DNA from: Fusicatenibacter sp.
GTDB lineage: Bacteria; Bacillota; Clostridia; Lachnospirales; Lachnospiraceae
Assembly: GCA_022766945.1 (NCBI GenBank)
Contig: JALEOU010000017.1
Location: 1-53,126 of the forward strand
Direction: 5' to 3'
Length of the DNA: 53,126 bases
Shown here: one piece after another, positions 1 through 6,898 of the stretch
Numbering within the stretch: position 1 is the first letter of the stretch
How the letters are laid out: each line of letters starts with the position of its first letter
Translations under genes and position numbers: made by a program
The notes under the pieces: model-generated
Told to the model about the DNA's origin: nothing
Seen by the model: only the letters and a program-made list of their open reading frames with translations
The model's database searches: none

Positions 1-1
1 T

Positions 2-67
2 GATTTCGAAGCAAGACTACCGAAATATCTGCGTAACGCACTCCATCCAGAGGCTGTAGCGGCATAA
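2..67 (+). CDS. C-terminal tail of an unidentified protein, cut by window edge
   Basis: An open frame enters from the left edge and ends at TAA (65-67). It encodes about 21 residues rich in Arg, Leu and Ala, ending in PEAVAA. It is too short to identify. The AT-rich, gene-poor stretch that follows suggests a mobile or decayed neighbourhood, but that is inference. It may also be chance coding. Confidence 0.25.
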   Translation, partial: DFEARLPKYLRNALHPEAVAA

Positions 68-142
68 ATCGCTATTTTGTTAGCTGAAGTATTGAATTTT
101 CAAGGTGCAAAGCCCATTTTAGGTATGGGAAGTCTTAGTAAT

Positions 143-379
143 TTATTTACGCTCTTGCACTAATACAATTGTGATAATACGGACTAACATTTCATTTTCT
201 GAATACTTTTCCAAAACATCTGGCACGGTATCTTTCCAGGCAATTCCCGATATAAAATAGTTACTGCGCTCTCCTTCTATTGGCAGTTCAAAACCATTGC
301 CTTCTCAGATGTTTGAGCCTGACCACAAGCACATAAGTATAAAATAAGTGCCGCAAGAAATATCCCTGTTTTTGCTCAT
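143..379 (-). pseudogene. Decayed small lipoprotein gene (two frame changes)
   Basis: From the ATG at 377-379, preceded by an AAAGG ribosome site, the first codons read MSKN. The reading then has to shift at an A5 run to give a lipoprotein-like signal (LAALILYLCACG, with a lipobox-like LCAC). It shifts back before an in-frame TGA to continue as EGNGFELPIEGERSNYFISG through to TAA at 143-145. Signal peptide, lipobox Cys and soluble tail are all recognisable, but no single frame contains them. I read it as a dead gene for a small exported lipoprotein. The family is not recognised. A sequencing error is the alternative, although two separate shifts make that less likely. Confidence 0.5.
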
Positions 380-491
380 AAATACTACCTTTGCCATATC
401 ATAATTTTTATCATTTTCACTGCATTGGTTTCACACTTCTTTCTCTGAATATTATTGTATTTTTTGAATATTAATATATTACATTTATTAA

Positions 492-516
492 TACAGTATT
501 TTAATTACATTATCAT
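492..516 (+). promoter_or_regulatory. Operator-like motif upstream of the first blaI-like gene
   Basis: The 18-mer CAGTATTTTAATTACATT (494-511) recurs with two mismatches at 3561-3578, upstream of the unknown gene at 2996-3451. In both places it is followed within two bases by ATCAT. TACA/TGTA-type half sites are typical of BlaI/MecI/CopY operators. The site lies about 160 bp upstream of the blaI-like start. Confidence 0.45.
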
Positions 517-552
517 TATACTTTTCCTTTATTGTTTTGTCAATAATAAGAA

Positions 553-581
553 TTGCAAAATCTAATGTTTCATTGTAAAAT
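553..581 (+). promoter_or_regulatory. Sigma-A-type promoter for the blaI/M56 operon
   Basis: A -35 TTGCAA (553-558), a 17-bp spacer and a -10 TAAAAT (576-581) lie about 95 bp upstream of the ATG at 677. The -10 is embedded in TGTA-N5-TACA (574-586), a plausible BlaI-family half-site pair that would let the repressor block its own promoter. The 5' region between 380 and 550 is otherwise AT-rich with no gene seen. Confidence 0.45.
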
Positions 582-676
582 ATACATAAGTCAAATGACG
601 AACGAGCCCTGTTTGGGCTGCTTTCTCATCTTTTTCCGGGAGTCATATATAAAAATCTTTTCTTGGAGGTGTTCTT

Positions 677-1114
677 ATGAAAAAGCCACGAAAACTTCCC
701 CATCTTTCCCAACGCGATATCGACGTTCTCACCATTTTATGGAATTCCAGTCATTCCATGACCGCATCGCAGATTGTCGACGCCTCACCCGACCTGACCA
801 TGAATACGGTACAGGCTGTCTTGCGAAAACTTTTGAAAAATAATCTTATTGAAGTTGCTGATATCGTATACAGCGGTACGGTTCTTTCCAGGAGTTATCT
901 TCCCGCTATTTCTTCGGAAGATTTTGCCGTTGCTCAGCTTACAGATGAATACCGAAGGCTCAAAGACCGGGTGTCCGCAGCTTCCCTGTTCGCAGCATTC
1001 ATTGACGAGGAAACAAACTCTGCCAAAAAAGAGGAAGAGATCGAACAGCTTGAACAGATACTCCAGGCCTATAAGAATTCCATACAGGCAGACTCCGGGG
1101 AGGATACAAAATGA
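677..1114 (+). CDS. BlaI/MecI/CopY-family transcriptional repressor
   Basis: This 145-residue winged-helix repressor matches the BlaI/MecI family in length and layout. An N-terminal helix-turn-helix covers roughly residues 10-75 (LTILWNSSHSMTASQIVD, then TMNTVQAVLRKLLKNNLI). A short helical tail should dimerise and carry the site cut by the partner protease. A GGAGGTG ribosome site sits just before the ATG. The stop overlaps the start of the M56 gene by four bases, so the two are translationally coupled. By analogy with BlaI/BlaR1 it represses its own operon until the membrane metallopeptidase is activated. The inducing signal is unknown; no beta-lactamase is nearby. Confidence 0.85.
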   Translation: MKKPRKLPHLSQRDIDVLTILWNSSHSMTASQIVDASPDLTMNTVQAVLRKLLKNNLIEVADIVYSGTVLSRSYLPAISSEDFAVAQLTDEYRRLKDRVSAASLFAAFIDEETNSAKKEEEIEQLEQILQAYKNSIQADSGEDTK

Positions 1115-2280
1115 TACGCTTTTCTTTTTCAAGTACGTTCATTGCAGCACTGGCATGCAATCTGATCCTAATCATTCTTTCGCTTCTATACCGGAAGAAA
1201 AATCTCCTGCCTTACTTTGATCTTGGCTTTCTCGGATTTTTTCTGGTTCTTGCTGCAAGCAGAATATTTTTTCCTTTTGAGCTTCTTCCAATTACCCATA
1301 ATATTTTCTGGCCGCAGATAATCTCCCGCTTTATCTCCTGGTTTTTACACCCGCAATTTGTCATTGGAAGCCATACCTATTCCCTATGGAATTTTTCCGT
1401 GTTGATCAGCTCAGTCATTTCCAGCATTCTGTTGATCAGGTATATTTTGGAAATTTTTCATTTTCATCAATGGATTCGCACATATGGAACGGAAATTGCT
1501 GCGGATGCAAAAGAGCAGACTGTGCTGCGGCAGATCCTGTCATCCCAGAAAAAGCAGATGCAGGTCCAGCTGATGACGCTTCCCCTGATCTCAACTCCCA
1601 TGGTGTGCAGATATCACAAACGAACCATCCTTCTGCCGGAGAATTTATCACTTTCCGAAGAGGAATTGTATTATGTCCTCCGGCACGAGCTTTCCCACCT
1701 CTATCATCATGATCTGGAGTTAAAGGCACTTGTCCACCTGATCCAGATTGTTTACTGGTGGAATCCTTTCTGTTATCTTTTGAAAAGACAGACGGATCTT
1801 CTGTTGGAAATGCGCATCGATACTTCGATTGCCAAAACGAAGGCGGCAAAGGAGACTTACCTCAGCTGCCTGTTAACGGTTGCCAAAGAAGAAAAGGCGG
1901 ACTTTTCTTCACCGTTCGCAATCTCTTTTTGCACCTCCGGATCATCCTCTCTGGTAAAACGTTTTGAGTTGCTGACTTCAAACAGGAATTCTTCCAAAGC
2001 GGGAAAGGCTGCAAAGGTATTACTTGCGGCGTTCTTACTTATCCTGTATTTTTCTTCGTTTTATTTTATTATTGAAGCGTCTTCCATACCAAAAGAATTG
2101 ATGAATGAAGATGTCACTTTGCAGACTGCTGATAATATTTATATTATCAAAAACGATTCCGGTACATATGATGTATTTTTAAATAATAAATTTCTGGAAA
2201 CAACTGACTCTTTAGAATATTACAGAAAGGACCTTCAAATATATGAAAATTATGAGGAATATTACGAGAAAAATGAATAA
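1111..2280 (+). CDS. M56 (BlaR1-like) membrane metallopeptidase without penicillin-sensor domain
   Basis: 389 residues. The N-terminal half is strongly hydrophobic with several membrane segments, followed by a cytoplasmic zinc-protease zone containing HELSH (residues 192-196), the HExxH motif of family M56. A last membrane helix near 296-324 leads to a short outer domain of about 65 residues ending in an acidic Tyr/Glu tail. BlaR1 and MecR1 carry a penicillin-binding domain in that position. Here it is absent, so the sensed signal must be different. Known family logic predicts that signal binding outside triggers cleavage of the adjacent BlaI-like repressor. It overlaps the upstream repressor gene and the downstream small exported protein gene. 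Confidence 0.83.
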   Translation: MIRFSFSSTFIAALACNLILIILSLLYRKKNLLPYFDLGFLGFFLVLAASRIFFPFELLPITHNIFWPQIISRFISWFLHPQFVIGSHTYSLWNFSVLISSVISSILLIRYILEIFHFHQWIRTYGTEIAADAKEQTVLRQILSSQKKQMQVQLMTLPLISTPMVCRYHKRTILLPENLSLSEEELYYVLRHELSHLYHHDLELKALVHLIQIVYWWNPFCYLLKRQTDLLLEMRIDTSIAKTKAAKETYLSCLLTVAKEEKADFSSPFAISFCTSGSSSLVKRFELLTSNRNSSKAGKAAKVLLAAFLLILYFSSFYFIIEASSIPKELMNEDVTLQTADNIYIIKNDSGTYDVFLNNKFLETTDSLEYYRKDLQIYENYEEYYEKNE

Positions 2281-2515
2281 TATTAACCGTCTCTTTACCC
2301 TATTATTAGTTTTTTCAATTATTAATTTATCAGCACCCCATGTTACTTATTCGAAAACCATTTCTAGTAATACCAATTACTCTCTCGAGAATATAAGCAT
2401 TGCACGAAGTGATGATATCCAGTGGGTATTTAAAGAAATCGATGGAAAACTCTATAAACGGTTGTATAATTACACAACACATGAATGGATCGGCGACTGG
2501 ATCCTTGTCGGCTGA
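2243..2515 (+). CDS. Small exported protein of unknown function, coupled to the M56 gene
   Basis: A 90-residue product with a basic start and a hydrophobic signal segment (NRLFTLLLVFSIINLS, about residues 15-30). The mature domain is small and aromatic-rich: DDIQWVFKEIDGKLYKRLYNYTTHEWIGDWILVG. The frame overlaps the end of the M56 gene by 38 bases. The ATG at 2243 has a GAAAGG site about 12 bases upstream. An ATG at 2273, which overlaps the M56 stop region, is the alternative start and gives an 80-residue product. It is the last gene of the BlaI/M56 operon, so it may be the regulated output or a signal ligand (inference). Family not recognised. Confidence 0.65.
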   Translation: MKIMRNITRKMNNINRLFTLLLVFSIINLSAPHVTYSKTISSNTNYSLENISIARSDDIQWVFKEIDGKLYKRLYNYTTHEWIGDWILVG

Positions 2516-2581
2516 TACACCGTTTCCTTTTATGTCCCAGAAGTCTTCTCAAAACCAATAAGCAACACCAACTGTAAAATT

Positions 2582-2610
2582 GAGGCTGCCTCACGAAAGC
2601 GACAGCCTCT
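2582..2610. terminator. Hairpin after the BlaI/M56 operon
   Basis: Inverted arms GAGGCTG and CAGCCTC enclose about 14 bases, 70 bp after the stop at 2515. No long T run follows, so termination is only likely, not certain. Confidence 0.45.
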
Positions 2611-2657
2611 AACATCATTAAAATCGTACAAGGTCAATTGCTATATCATTTCCTGTT

Positions 2658-2977
2658 TTACTTAAGCTTAATGCCGTATCCGGTGTCGATCCACTGCTCC
2701 CAGACACTTTTCTTTGCTGGAACCCCGGATGCAGATTCTCTTGCCGGAGCGCCGCACCTGTTTTCTATACACTGCTTAATCACCGTATAGATTTTATCCG
2801 GATCTTCCATACTGTCCATCCGGAAAGTAAGGATCTGACCTATTCCTGGTAAACTTCCGCCTGCGCTTTTGCTTCGTACCCGAAGATTTCCGTATAGCCC
2901 ACAGAAGGATAAGCAAAACTGTCTTTTCCCGCCAGGACAGGGGCAGTATCAAACATGACACCTAATGCTTCTGACAT
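2658..2977 (-). pseudogene. Frameshifted remnant of an unidentified gene
   Basis: Starting at the ATG at 2975-2977, just after the stop of the gene at 2996-3451, the frame reads MSEALGVMFDTAPVLAG and on to QAEVYQE, then hits TAG. A second frame resumes at once (GIGQILTFRMDSMEDPDKIY), runs through VWEQWIDTGYGIKLK and ends at TAA (2658-2660). The two halves join without a gap, so a single indel has broken one gene of about 107 codons. A GAGGAAG ribosome site overlaps the preceding stop, so it was probably co-transcribed with 2996-3451. The family is not recognised. Confidence 0.5.
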
Positions 2978-2995
2978 CTGATCAACAGAACTTCC

Positions 2996-3451
2996 TCAGT
3001 CTGCCAGTGATCGAATTCCCTTCAACAATTCTTCCGCATCGCCTTTTCCGAAATAGCCTAATCGGTAAGCCCTTCCGTTCACGTAAATCTGCCCGGAATC
3101 CATGATCCCCACTTCCGCTCCCTGTTCTGTTGTGAAATATACAGAGATTCCGTTTCCGTAGATGCTGACATTTGGAATCATGGAACGAAAACTCCAGTGA
3201 TAGCTGTACCGGTTCAGAAGCTCACATACGGCTTCGTATTCTTTTGTTCCTTCCATCATTACTGCTGAATAGCAAAAGATCTTCGGCTCACCGTCTTCGA
3301 TCATTCCCGCTTCACTGTAGTTCACCATAATCTTTTCGGCACCGGTAAATATTCCGCTCATCTTTCTCGGATAAAACCAGAACAGAAATCCGATACAAAC
3401 CAACACCAGCACCGCACCCGACATTACTTTTTTCTTCTTCAATCCATCCAT
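2996..3451 (-). CDS. Membrane-anchored protein with small extracytoplasmic domain, function unknown
   Basis: 151 residues. A short basic head (LKKKK) is followed by one membrane helix (about 10-26, ending FWFYPRK), then an extracellular domain of about 120 residues. The stretch YEAVCELLNRYSYHW ... ISVYFTTEQGAEVGIMDSGQIYVNGRAYRLG ... ELLKGIRSL has the same order of helix, beta hairpins and final helix as the outer domain of the M56 protein at 17842-19113. I suggest a free-standing relative of that sensor-type domain; it resembles small DUF5301-like clostridial proteins, but I cannot confirm membership. The GGGGG ribosome site is very close to the ATG, so a TTG three codons later may be the real start. 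An operator-like motif shared with the first blaI operon lies about 110 bp upstream. Confidence 0.6.
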   Translation of the reverse strand: MDGLKKKKVMSGAVLVLVCIGFLFWFYPRKMSGIFTGAEKIMVNYSEAGMIEDGEPKIFCYSAVMMEGTKEYEAVCELLNRYSYHWSFRSMIPNVSIYGNGISVYFTTEQGAEVGIMDSGQIYVNGRAYRLGYFGKGDAEELLKGIRSLAD

Positions 3452-3558
3452 TCCCCCTGCCGTTTCACAGGAAATGATCTGAAACTTTCCTGTGGACCAA
3501 ATTCACCCCGCACTGTTCAATTTCAATGTTCATTTGACCTGTGTAACAGTGCAAATGT

Positions 3559-3585
3559 AACTGTATTTTAACTACATTCTATCAT
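3559..3585 (-). promoter_or_regulatory. Second copy of the operator-like motif
   Basis: CTGTATTTTAACTACATT (3561-3578) matches the motif at 494-511 at 16 of 18 positions, and both are followed by ATCAT. It contains TGTA-N7-TACA, flanked by AATGTA and TACATT as outer arms (3554-3578). It sits upstream of the minus-strand gene ending at 2996. Common control with the BlaI/M56 operon is inferred. Confidence 0.45.
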
Positions 3586-3691
3586 ATTCCGATTACAGTT
3601 TCCACCTCTGAATTCAGAAAATAGATGGCTCTATTTTTGTTTTTTTGCACAAATAGCAGAAAAAATCATGTCCGCAAAAACCGAATTCCTC

Positions 3692-3940
3692 TCACAGTAC
3701 ACGAAAATCCGCGATGATCTCCAGCAGTTCCCGGCGCATAACTTCCACCGGCGCTTCTCCGCCGGTCCATAGTTCGATCTGGGCAGCCCCCTGATACAGC
3801 GACATCCCAAGACCATTCAGAATCCTGCAGCCCTTCGAATCGGCATCTATCAGAAACTGTGTCCGGTCCGGATTGTAACAAGCATCAAAGCAGAAATGAC
3901 CGGGAAGAATCACCTCTTTTGGCAGTAATCTTCCAACCAA
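3692..3940 (-). pseudogene. aroE: Truncated shikimate dehydrogenase (C-terminal fragment)
   Basis: The 82-residue frame reads LPKEVILPGHFCFDACYNPDRTQFL and then LNGLGMSLYQGAAQIELWTG, ending in EVMRRELLEII. This matches the conserved C-terminus of AroE (the YNP..T motif and the closing YQGA..FELWTG helix region). The N-terminal catalytic and NADP-binding parts, about 200 residues, are missing. The fragment stops at the terminator hairpin at 3939-3971, so it has no start context of its own. It is a deletion remnant rather than a working enzyme; AroE must be encoded elsewhere if the shikimate pathway is present. Confidence 0.75.
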
Positions 3941-3971
3941 AACGGGCCCTGTACTACACAGGACCCGTTTT
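3939..3971. terminator. Bidirectional-looking terminator after pth
   Basis: A near-perfect stem, AAAACGGGCCCTGT with ACAGGACCCGTTTT, has a five-base loop (one mismatch) and A/T runs on both sides. It lies just past the pth stop codon on the minus strand and marks the breakpoint of the aroE fragment. Confidence 0.8.
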
Positions 3972-3993
3972 GTATGTGGAAGCGTTTGGTACT

Positions 3994-4581
3994 TTACGCA
4001 TCGCCAGCATTGGCCGATTTGCGGTTGTATTCATTCATAGCGGCATCGGTCTTATCATTGACCATGAGTTCAATCGCTCTGGCTGCGTGGCGGATTGCCT
4101 CATCGACCTCCACGCGCTCTTCTTTTGAGAATGGACTCAGAACATAATCCGCCAGATCCCAGTTTTTCGGCTTCTCTCCCACCCCGACTTTGATGCGCAG
4201 GAATTTATCTGTGCCGAGATTTGCGATAATGCTCTTGATCCCGTTATGTCCGCCTGCACTTCCCTTCTTGCGGATGCGCAGCTGTCCGGGAGCCAGACTG
4301 ATATCATCGTAAACGACAATCAGCTCGGTTTCCGGATCAATCTTGTAATAGTTTACCAGCTCGCGAACGGATTCGCCGCTGAGATTCATATACGTCATGG
4401 GTTTGGCCACCAGTACCTTCCGGCCCGCGATCATTCCCTTGCCAAACATGGCTTTGTGTCCGACACCGGAAGAAGGAATCCGATACTCGTCCACCAGATA
4501 GTCAATGGTGTCAAACCCTACATTGTGTTTTGTCCCCTCATACTGACGCGTGGGATTTCCAAGTCCTACGATGATATACAT
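3994..4581 (-). CDS. pth: Peptidyl-tRNA hydrolase
   Basis: 195 residues, the normal length for Pth, which releases peptides from prematurely dropped peptidyl-tRNAs in the cytoplasm. The start MYIIVGLGNPTRQYEGTKHN is diagnostic. The His in KHNVGF is the catalytic His of the family, and MTYMNLSGESV, DDISLAPGQLRIRKKGSAGGHNG and FLRIKVGVGEKP are conserved blocks. An AGGAGA site precedes the ATG. It follows the CobW-like gene with about 45 bp between them and is probably in the same transcript. It ends before a strong terminator. Confidence 0.95.
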   Translation of the reverse strand: MYIIVGLGNPTRQYEGTKHNVGFDTIDYLVDEYRIPSSGVGHKAMFGKGMIAGRKVLVAKPMTYMNLSGESVRELVNYYKIDPETELIVVYDDISLAPGQLRIRKKGSAGGHNGIKSIIANLGTDKFLRIKVGVGEKPKNWDLADYVLSPFSKEERVEVDEAIRHAARAIELMVNDKTDAAMNEYNRKSANAGDA

Positions 4582-4626
4582 GTCATTCTCCTGTCCGCAA
4601 TTCTTTGAATGGTCGGGTGGTTCAAA

Positions 4627-5586
4627 TCAGTTGAAATATACCAGTTCGCTTTCCGGAGCCCTGGTCGGTTTGATTTCCTTCGCATACAGCACCGGTCCTT
4701 CCCCATCGTAGACTTTCATGTAGCCCCATTTGATTGTGGCTGTCACTTCCACCCACTGCCCCATCACCAGAGATTTGGCACTGGCGCATTTGCAGACATA
4801 GCCGATAAAGGAAGTATCCTCCGCGCAGCAGGTCATGGCCATACGTCCGGGCACAAAGAAATCTGCACCCACATCCCGGCTTTTCAGTACCATTCCGCGG
4901 AAATGTACGGTTTTTCCTTCGTAACGCTCCGGATGATCTCCCATGTCCACATAGAAAATTCCGTAATCCGCGTCGTCAATATCGATCACATCCGCATCCA
5001 GATCATAAGGCATCTGATCCTCAAAAATGTTGTCAATCTCGCCATCCTCATTTTCAAACAGTACATCACAGGCCTGGTTGACCACCTTAATGCTCCGGCG
5101 GAAAGCCGGAAGCGGATCATCCGGACGGCAGCGGTTGAACATTACCATATCCGCATTCCGCGCCATCTCCATGAAAACAGACTTCATATTCTGCATGTAG
5201 ATCTGGAAACAGCTGGCATCCACTGTGACGATCTCCTGTACGATGCCCCAGCCATCCGGCATCTCCATCTCCTCGAGCTTCTTGACACTCCAGAGAGGAT
5301 TATACTCCAGAATGACACGCTCCGGACGGTATCTGCGTTTTAATTTTTTCAGATATTCCGTGGTAAACTGCTCCTGACTCTCCACAATTTCCAGGACCGT
5401 GTTGTATTTGAGAAGTTCCTTTTCATCATACTCCACTTCGCCTTCTTCTGTGGTGATCAAAAGCGTCGGCTCATCGATCTGAAAATAATCCTGAGCCACG
5501 GTAAAATTGATAAAAGTTGTCTTTCCGCTTTCCAGAAATCCGGTGATCAGGTAAATCGGAATCTCAACTTCCTCTTCCTCATACAT
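4627..5586 (-). CDS. CobW-type GTPase fused to a TIGR03943/DUF1980-like domain
   Basis: 319 residues. The N-terminal two thirds are a COG0523 P-loop GTPase: Walker A GFLESGKT at 16-23, then ILEYNPLWSVK and a MFNRCRPDD segment where the guanine-specificity motif is expected. The last ~100 residues (GKTVHFRGMVL ... FFVPGRMAMTCCAEDTSFIGY ... WVEVTATIKWGYMKVYDGEGPVL) match the C-terminal domain of TIGR03943/YcgQ proteins, which are usually separate proteins encoded beside a permease and a COG0523 gene. Here that domain is joined to the GTPase. It lies 21 bp downstream of a second COG0523 gene. Role inferred: metal (probably zinc) allocation or metallochaperone work. Confidence 0.8.
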   Translation of the reverse strand: MYEEEEVEIPIYLITGFLESGKTTFINFTVAQDYFQIDEPTLLITTEEGEVEYDEKELLKYNTVLEIVESQEQFTTEYLKKLKRRYRPERVILEYNPLWSVKKLEEMEMPDGWGIVQEIVTVDASCFQIYMQNMKSVFMEMARNADMVMFNRCRPDDPLPAFRRSIKVVNQACDVLFENEDGEIDNIFEDQMPYDLDADVIDIDDADYGIFYVDMGDHPERYEGKTVHFRGMVLKSRDVGADFFVPGRMAMTCCAEDTSFIGYVCKCASAKSLVMGQWVEVTATIKWGYMKVYDGEGPVLYAKEIKPTRAPESELVYFN

Positions 5587-5607
5587 ACGCTTTTCCTCCG
5601 CTTCTGA

Positions 5608-6696
5608 TTACAGGCCAAACAGTTCTTCCAGCTTATTCTCAGCCAGTTTGGAGCCGATCACACAGATTCTGCCGGTAAATTCCGGCGCTCCGTCACGTAC
5701 CTCATACTCTTCCGGCACCATGTCAAAGTAAATCCACTGTCCGTCGGCTCCCGCTACCATACCTTTCGCACGCAGCACTGTACCGTAAGCAGTGTCCTCG
5801 GAGAGCGTCTTTAAGATGTCCGTGATCTGCTCTTTGGTAAATGTCTGTACTGTCTCACGTCCCCAGCTTGTGTACACCTCGTCTGCATGATGATGATGGT
5901 GATGATGATGGTCATGATCGTGGTCGCAGCAGCACTCATCCTCGTCATCGTGATGATGGTGATGATGCTCATGATCATGGTCACAGCACTCATCCTCGTC
6001 ATCGTGATGATGGTGATGATGCTCATGATCGTGACCGCAGCAGCACTCATCCTCATCATCGTGATGATGATGTTCTTCTTCCACCTGCTCCAGATTGATG
6101 ATCGCGCCCTCCATCGTATCGAGCACTTTCTTGCCTCCCAGCACTTCCACAGGAGTCGTGATGATATGCGCATCCGGATTCAGCTCACGAAGCATCCCGA
6201 CGGCAGCTTCAATCTTTGCGGTATCTGCCTTGTCGGTACGGCTCAGAATAATCGTTCCGGCACTCTTTACCTGATTTTCAAAAAATTCACCAAAGTTTCT
6301 CAGATACATCTTGCACTTCATCACATCCACAACGGTTGTCGCGGAGTTCAGTGCCACACCGGCTTCCTTTTCCACACCTTCCACAGCCTTGATGACATCG
6401 GAAAGCTTGCCTACACCGGAGGGCTCGATAATGATCCGGTCCGGATGATATTTTGTGATTACGTCCTTTAATGCTTCGCCGAAATCACCTACCAGAGAAC
6501 AGCAGATGCATCCGGAGTTCATCTCGCGGATCTCGATTCCCGCATCCTTTAAAAATCCTCCATCGATGCCAATCTCACCGAATTCATTTTCAATCAATAC
6601 TACCTGCTGACCTTTCAGCGCATCCGCAAGGAGCTTCTTGATCAGTGTTGTCTTTCCGGCTCCCAGAAAGCCGGAGATAATGTCTATTCTTGTCAT
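5608..6696 (-). CDS. CobW/ZNG1-like metal-chaperone GTPase with His/Cys-rich insert
   Basis: 362 residues from the ATG at 6694-6696, chosen because AAGAGG lies nine bases upstream and the protein then starts MTRIDIISGFLGAGKT (Walker A 9-16). The CxCC metal motif is present as CICC (63-66). The CobW C-terminal domain closes the protein (AYGTVLRAKGMV ... WIYFDMVPEEYEV). Between them, residues about 209-270 are three near-copies of a 20-residue His-run, DDEDECC, HDHE unit, far more histidine than usual. It is expected to hold Zn2+, Ni2+ or Co2+ and pass metal to client proteins using GTP. It is first in an operon with the second GTPase and pth, with its own promoter. Confidence 0.85.
   Translation of the reverse strand: MTRIDIISGFLGAGKTTLIKKLLADALKGQQVVLIENEFGEIGIDGGFLKDAGIEIREMNSGCICCSLVGDFGEALKDVITKYHPDRIIIEPSGVGKLSDVIKAVEGVEKEAGVALNSATTVVDVMKCKMYLRNFGEFFENQVKSAGTIILSRTDKADTAKIEAAVGMLRELNPDAHIITTPVEVLGGKKVLDTMEGAIINLEQVEEEHHHHDDEDECCCGHDHEHHHHHHDDEDECCDHDHEHHHHHHDDEDECCCDHDHDHHHHHHHHADEVYTSWGRETVQTFTKEQITDILKTLSEDTAYGTVLRAKGMVAGADGQWIYFDMVPEEYEVRDGAPEFTGRICVIGSKLAENKLEELFGL
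5887..6072 (-). repeat. In-gene tandem repeat encoding the His/Cys metal-binding block
   Basis: Three imperfect units of about 57-60 bp rich in ATG/ATC trinucleotides lie inside the GTPase gene, each encoding a His run, DDEDECC and HDHE. It is coding DNA, not a CRISPR. Slippage could change the unit number and so the metal capacity. Confidence 0.8.
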
Positions 6697-6745
6697 TGCA
6701 ATCATCCTCTTCTCTTGATCTGAGTCATTTTCTATGCTACCAAAA

Positions 6746-6769
6746 GGGACGAAGGTAAACCTCCGCCCC
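6746..6769 (-). promoter_or_regulatory. Leader hairpin upstream of the metal-chaperone operon
   Basis: On the minus strand the arms GGGGCGGAGGT and ACCTTCGTCCC pair over 11 positions (allowing G-U) around a tiny loop. It lies between the promoter (-10 at 6782-6787) and the ATG (6696). No T run follows, so it may be an RNA regulatory hairpin or an operator; the regulator is unknown. Confidence 0.4.
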
Positions 6770-6781
6770 ACATCCAGGCCT

Positions 6782-6810
6782 ATTATAGCAACCATAGAAC
6801 AAAAAATCAA
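6782..6810 (-). promoter_or_regulatory. Promoter for the CobW-type operon
   Basis: Minus strand: TTGATT (6805-6810), 17-bp spacer, TATAAT (6782-6787). It is divergent from the promoter of the traX-like gene. Confidence 0.7.
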
Positions 6811-6822
6811 GGGGGATTTCAT

Positions 6823-6851
6823 TTGACATCCCCTGTCGGGTACTCTATAAT
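6823..6851 (+). promoter_or_regulatory. Consensus promoter for the traX-like gene
   Basis: Perfect TTGACA (6823-6828), 17-bp spacer, perfect TATAAT (6846-6851), about 48 bp before the ATG. Confidence 0.85.
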
Positions 6852-6898
6852 CGTATTTAACTACTTTACTATTGAAAGAAAGAAGGATATTTTAACGT

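Noticed and set aside
1-142. Complete insertion sequence at the left edge
   Set aside because: Only a short open tail and AT-rich DNA are visible; no transposase motif or paired terminal repeat could be shown.
5887-6072. CRISPR-like short repeats
   Set aside because: The repeats are in frame within the GTPase gene and encode His/Asp/Glu/Cys blocks; there are no unique spacers.
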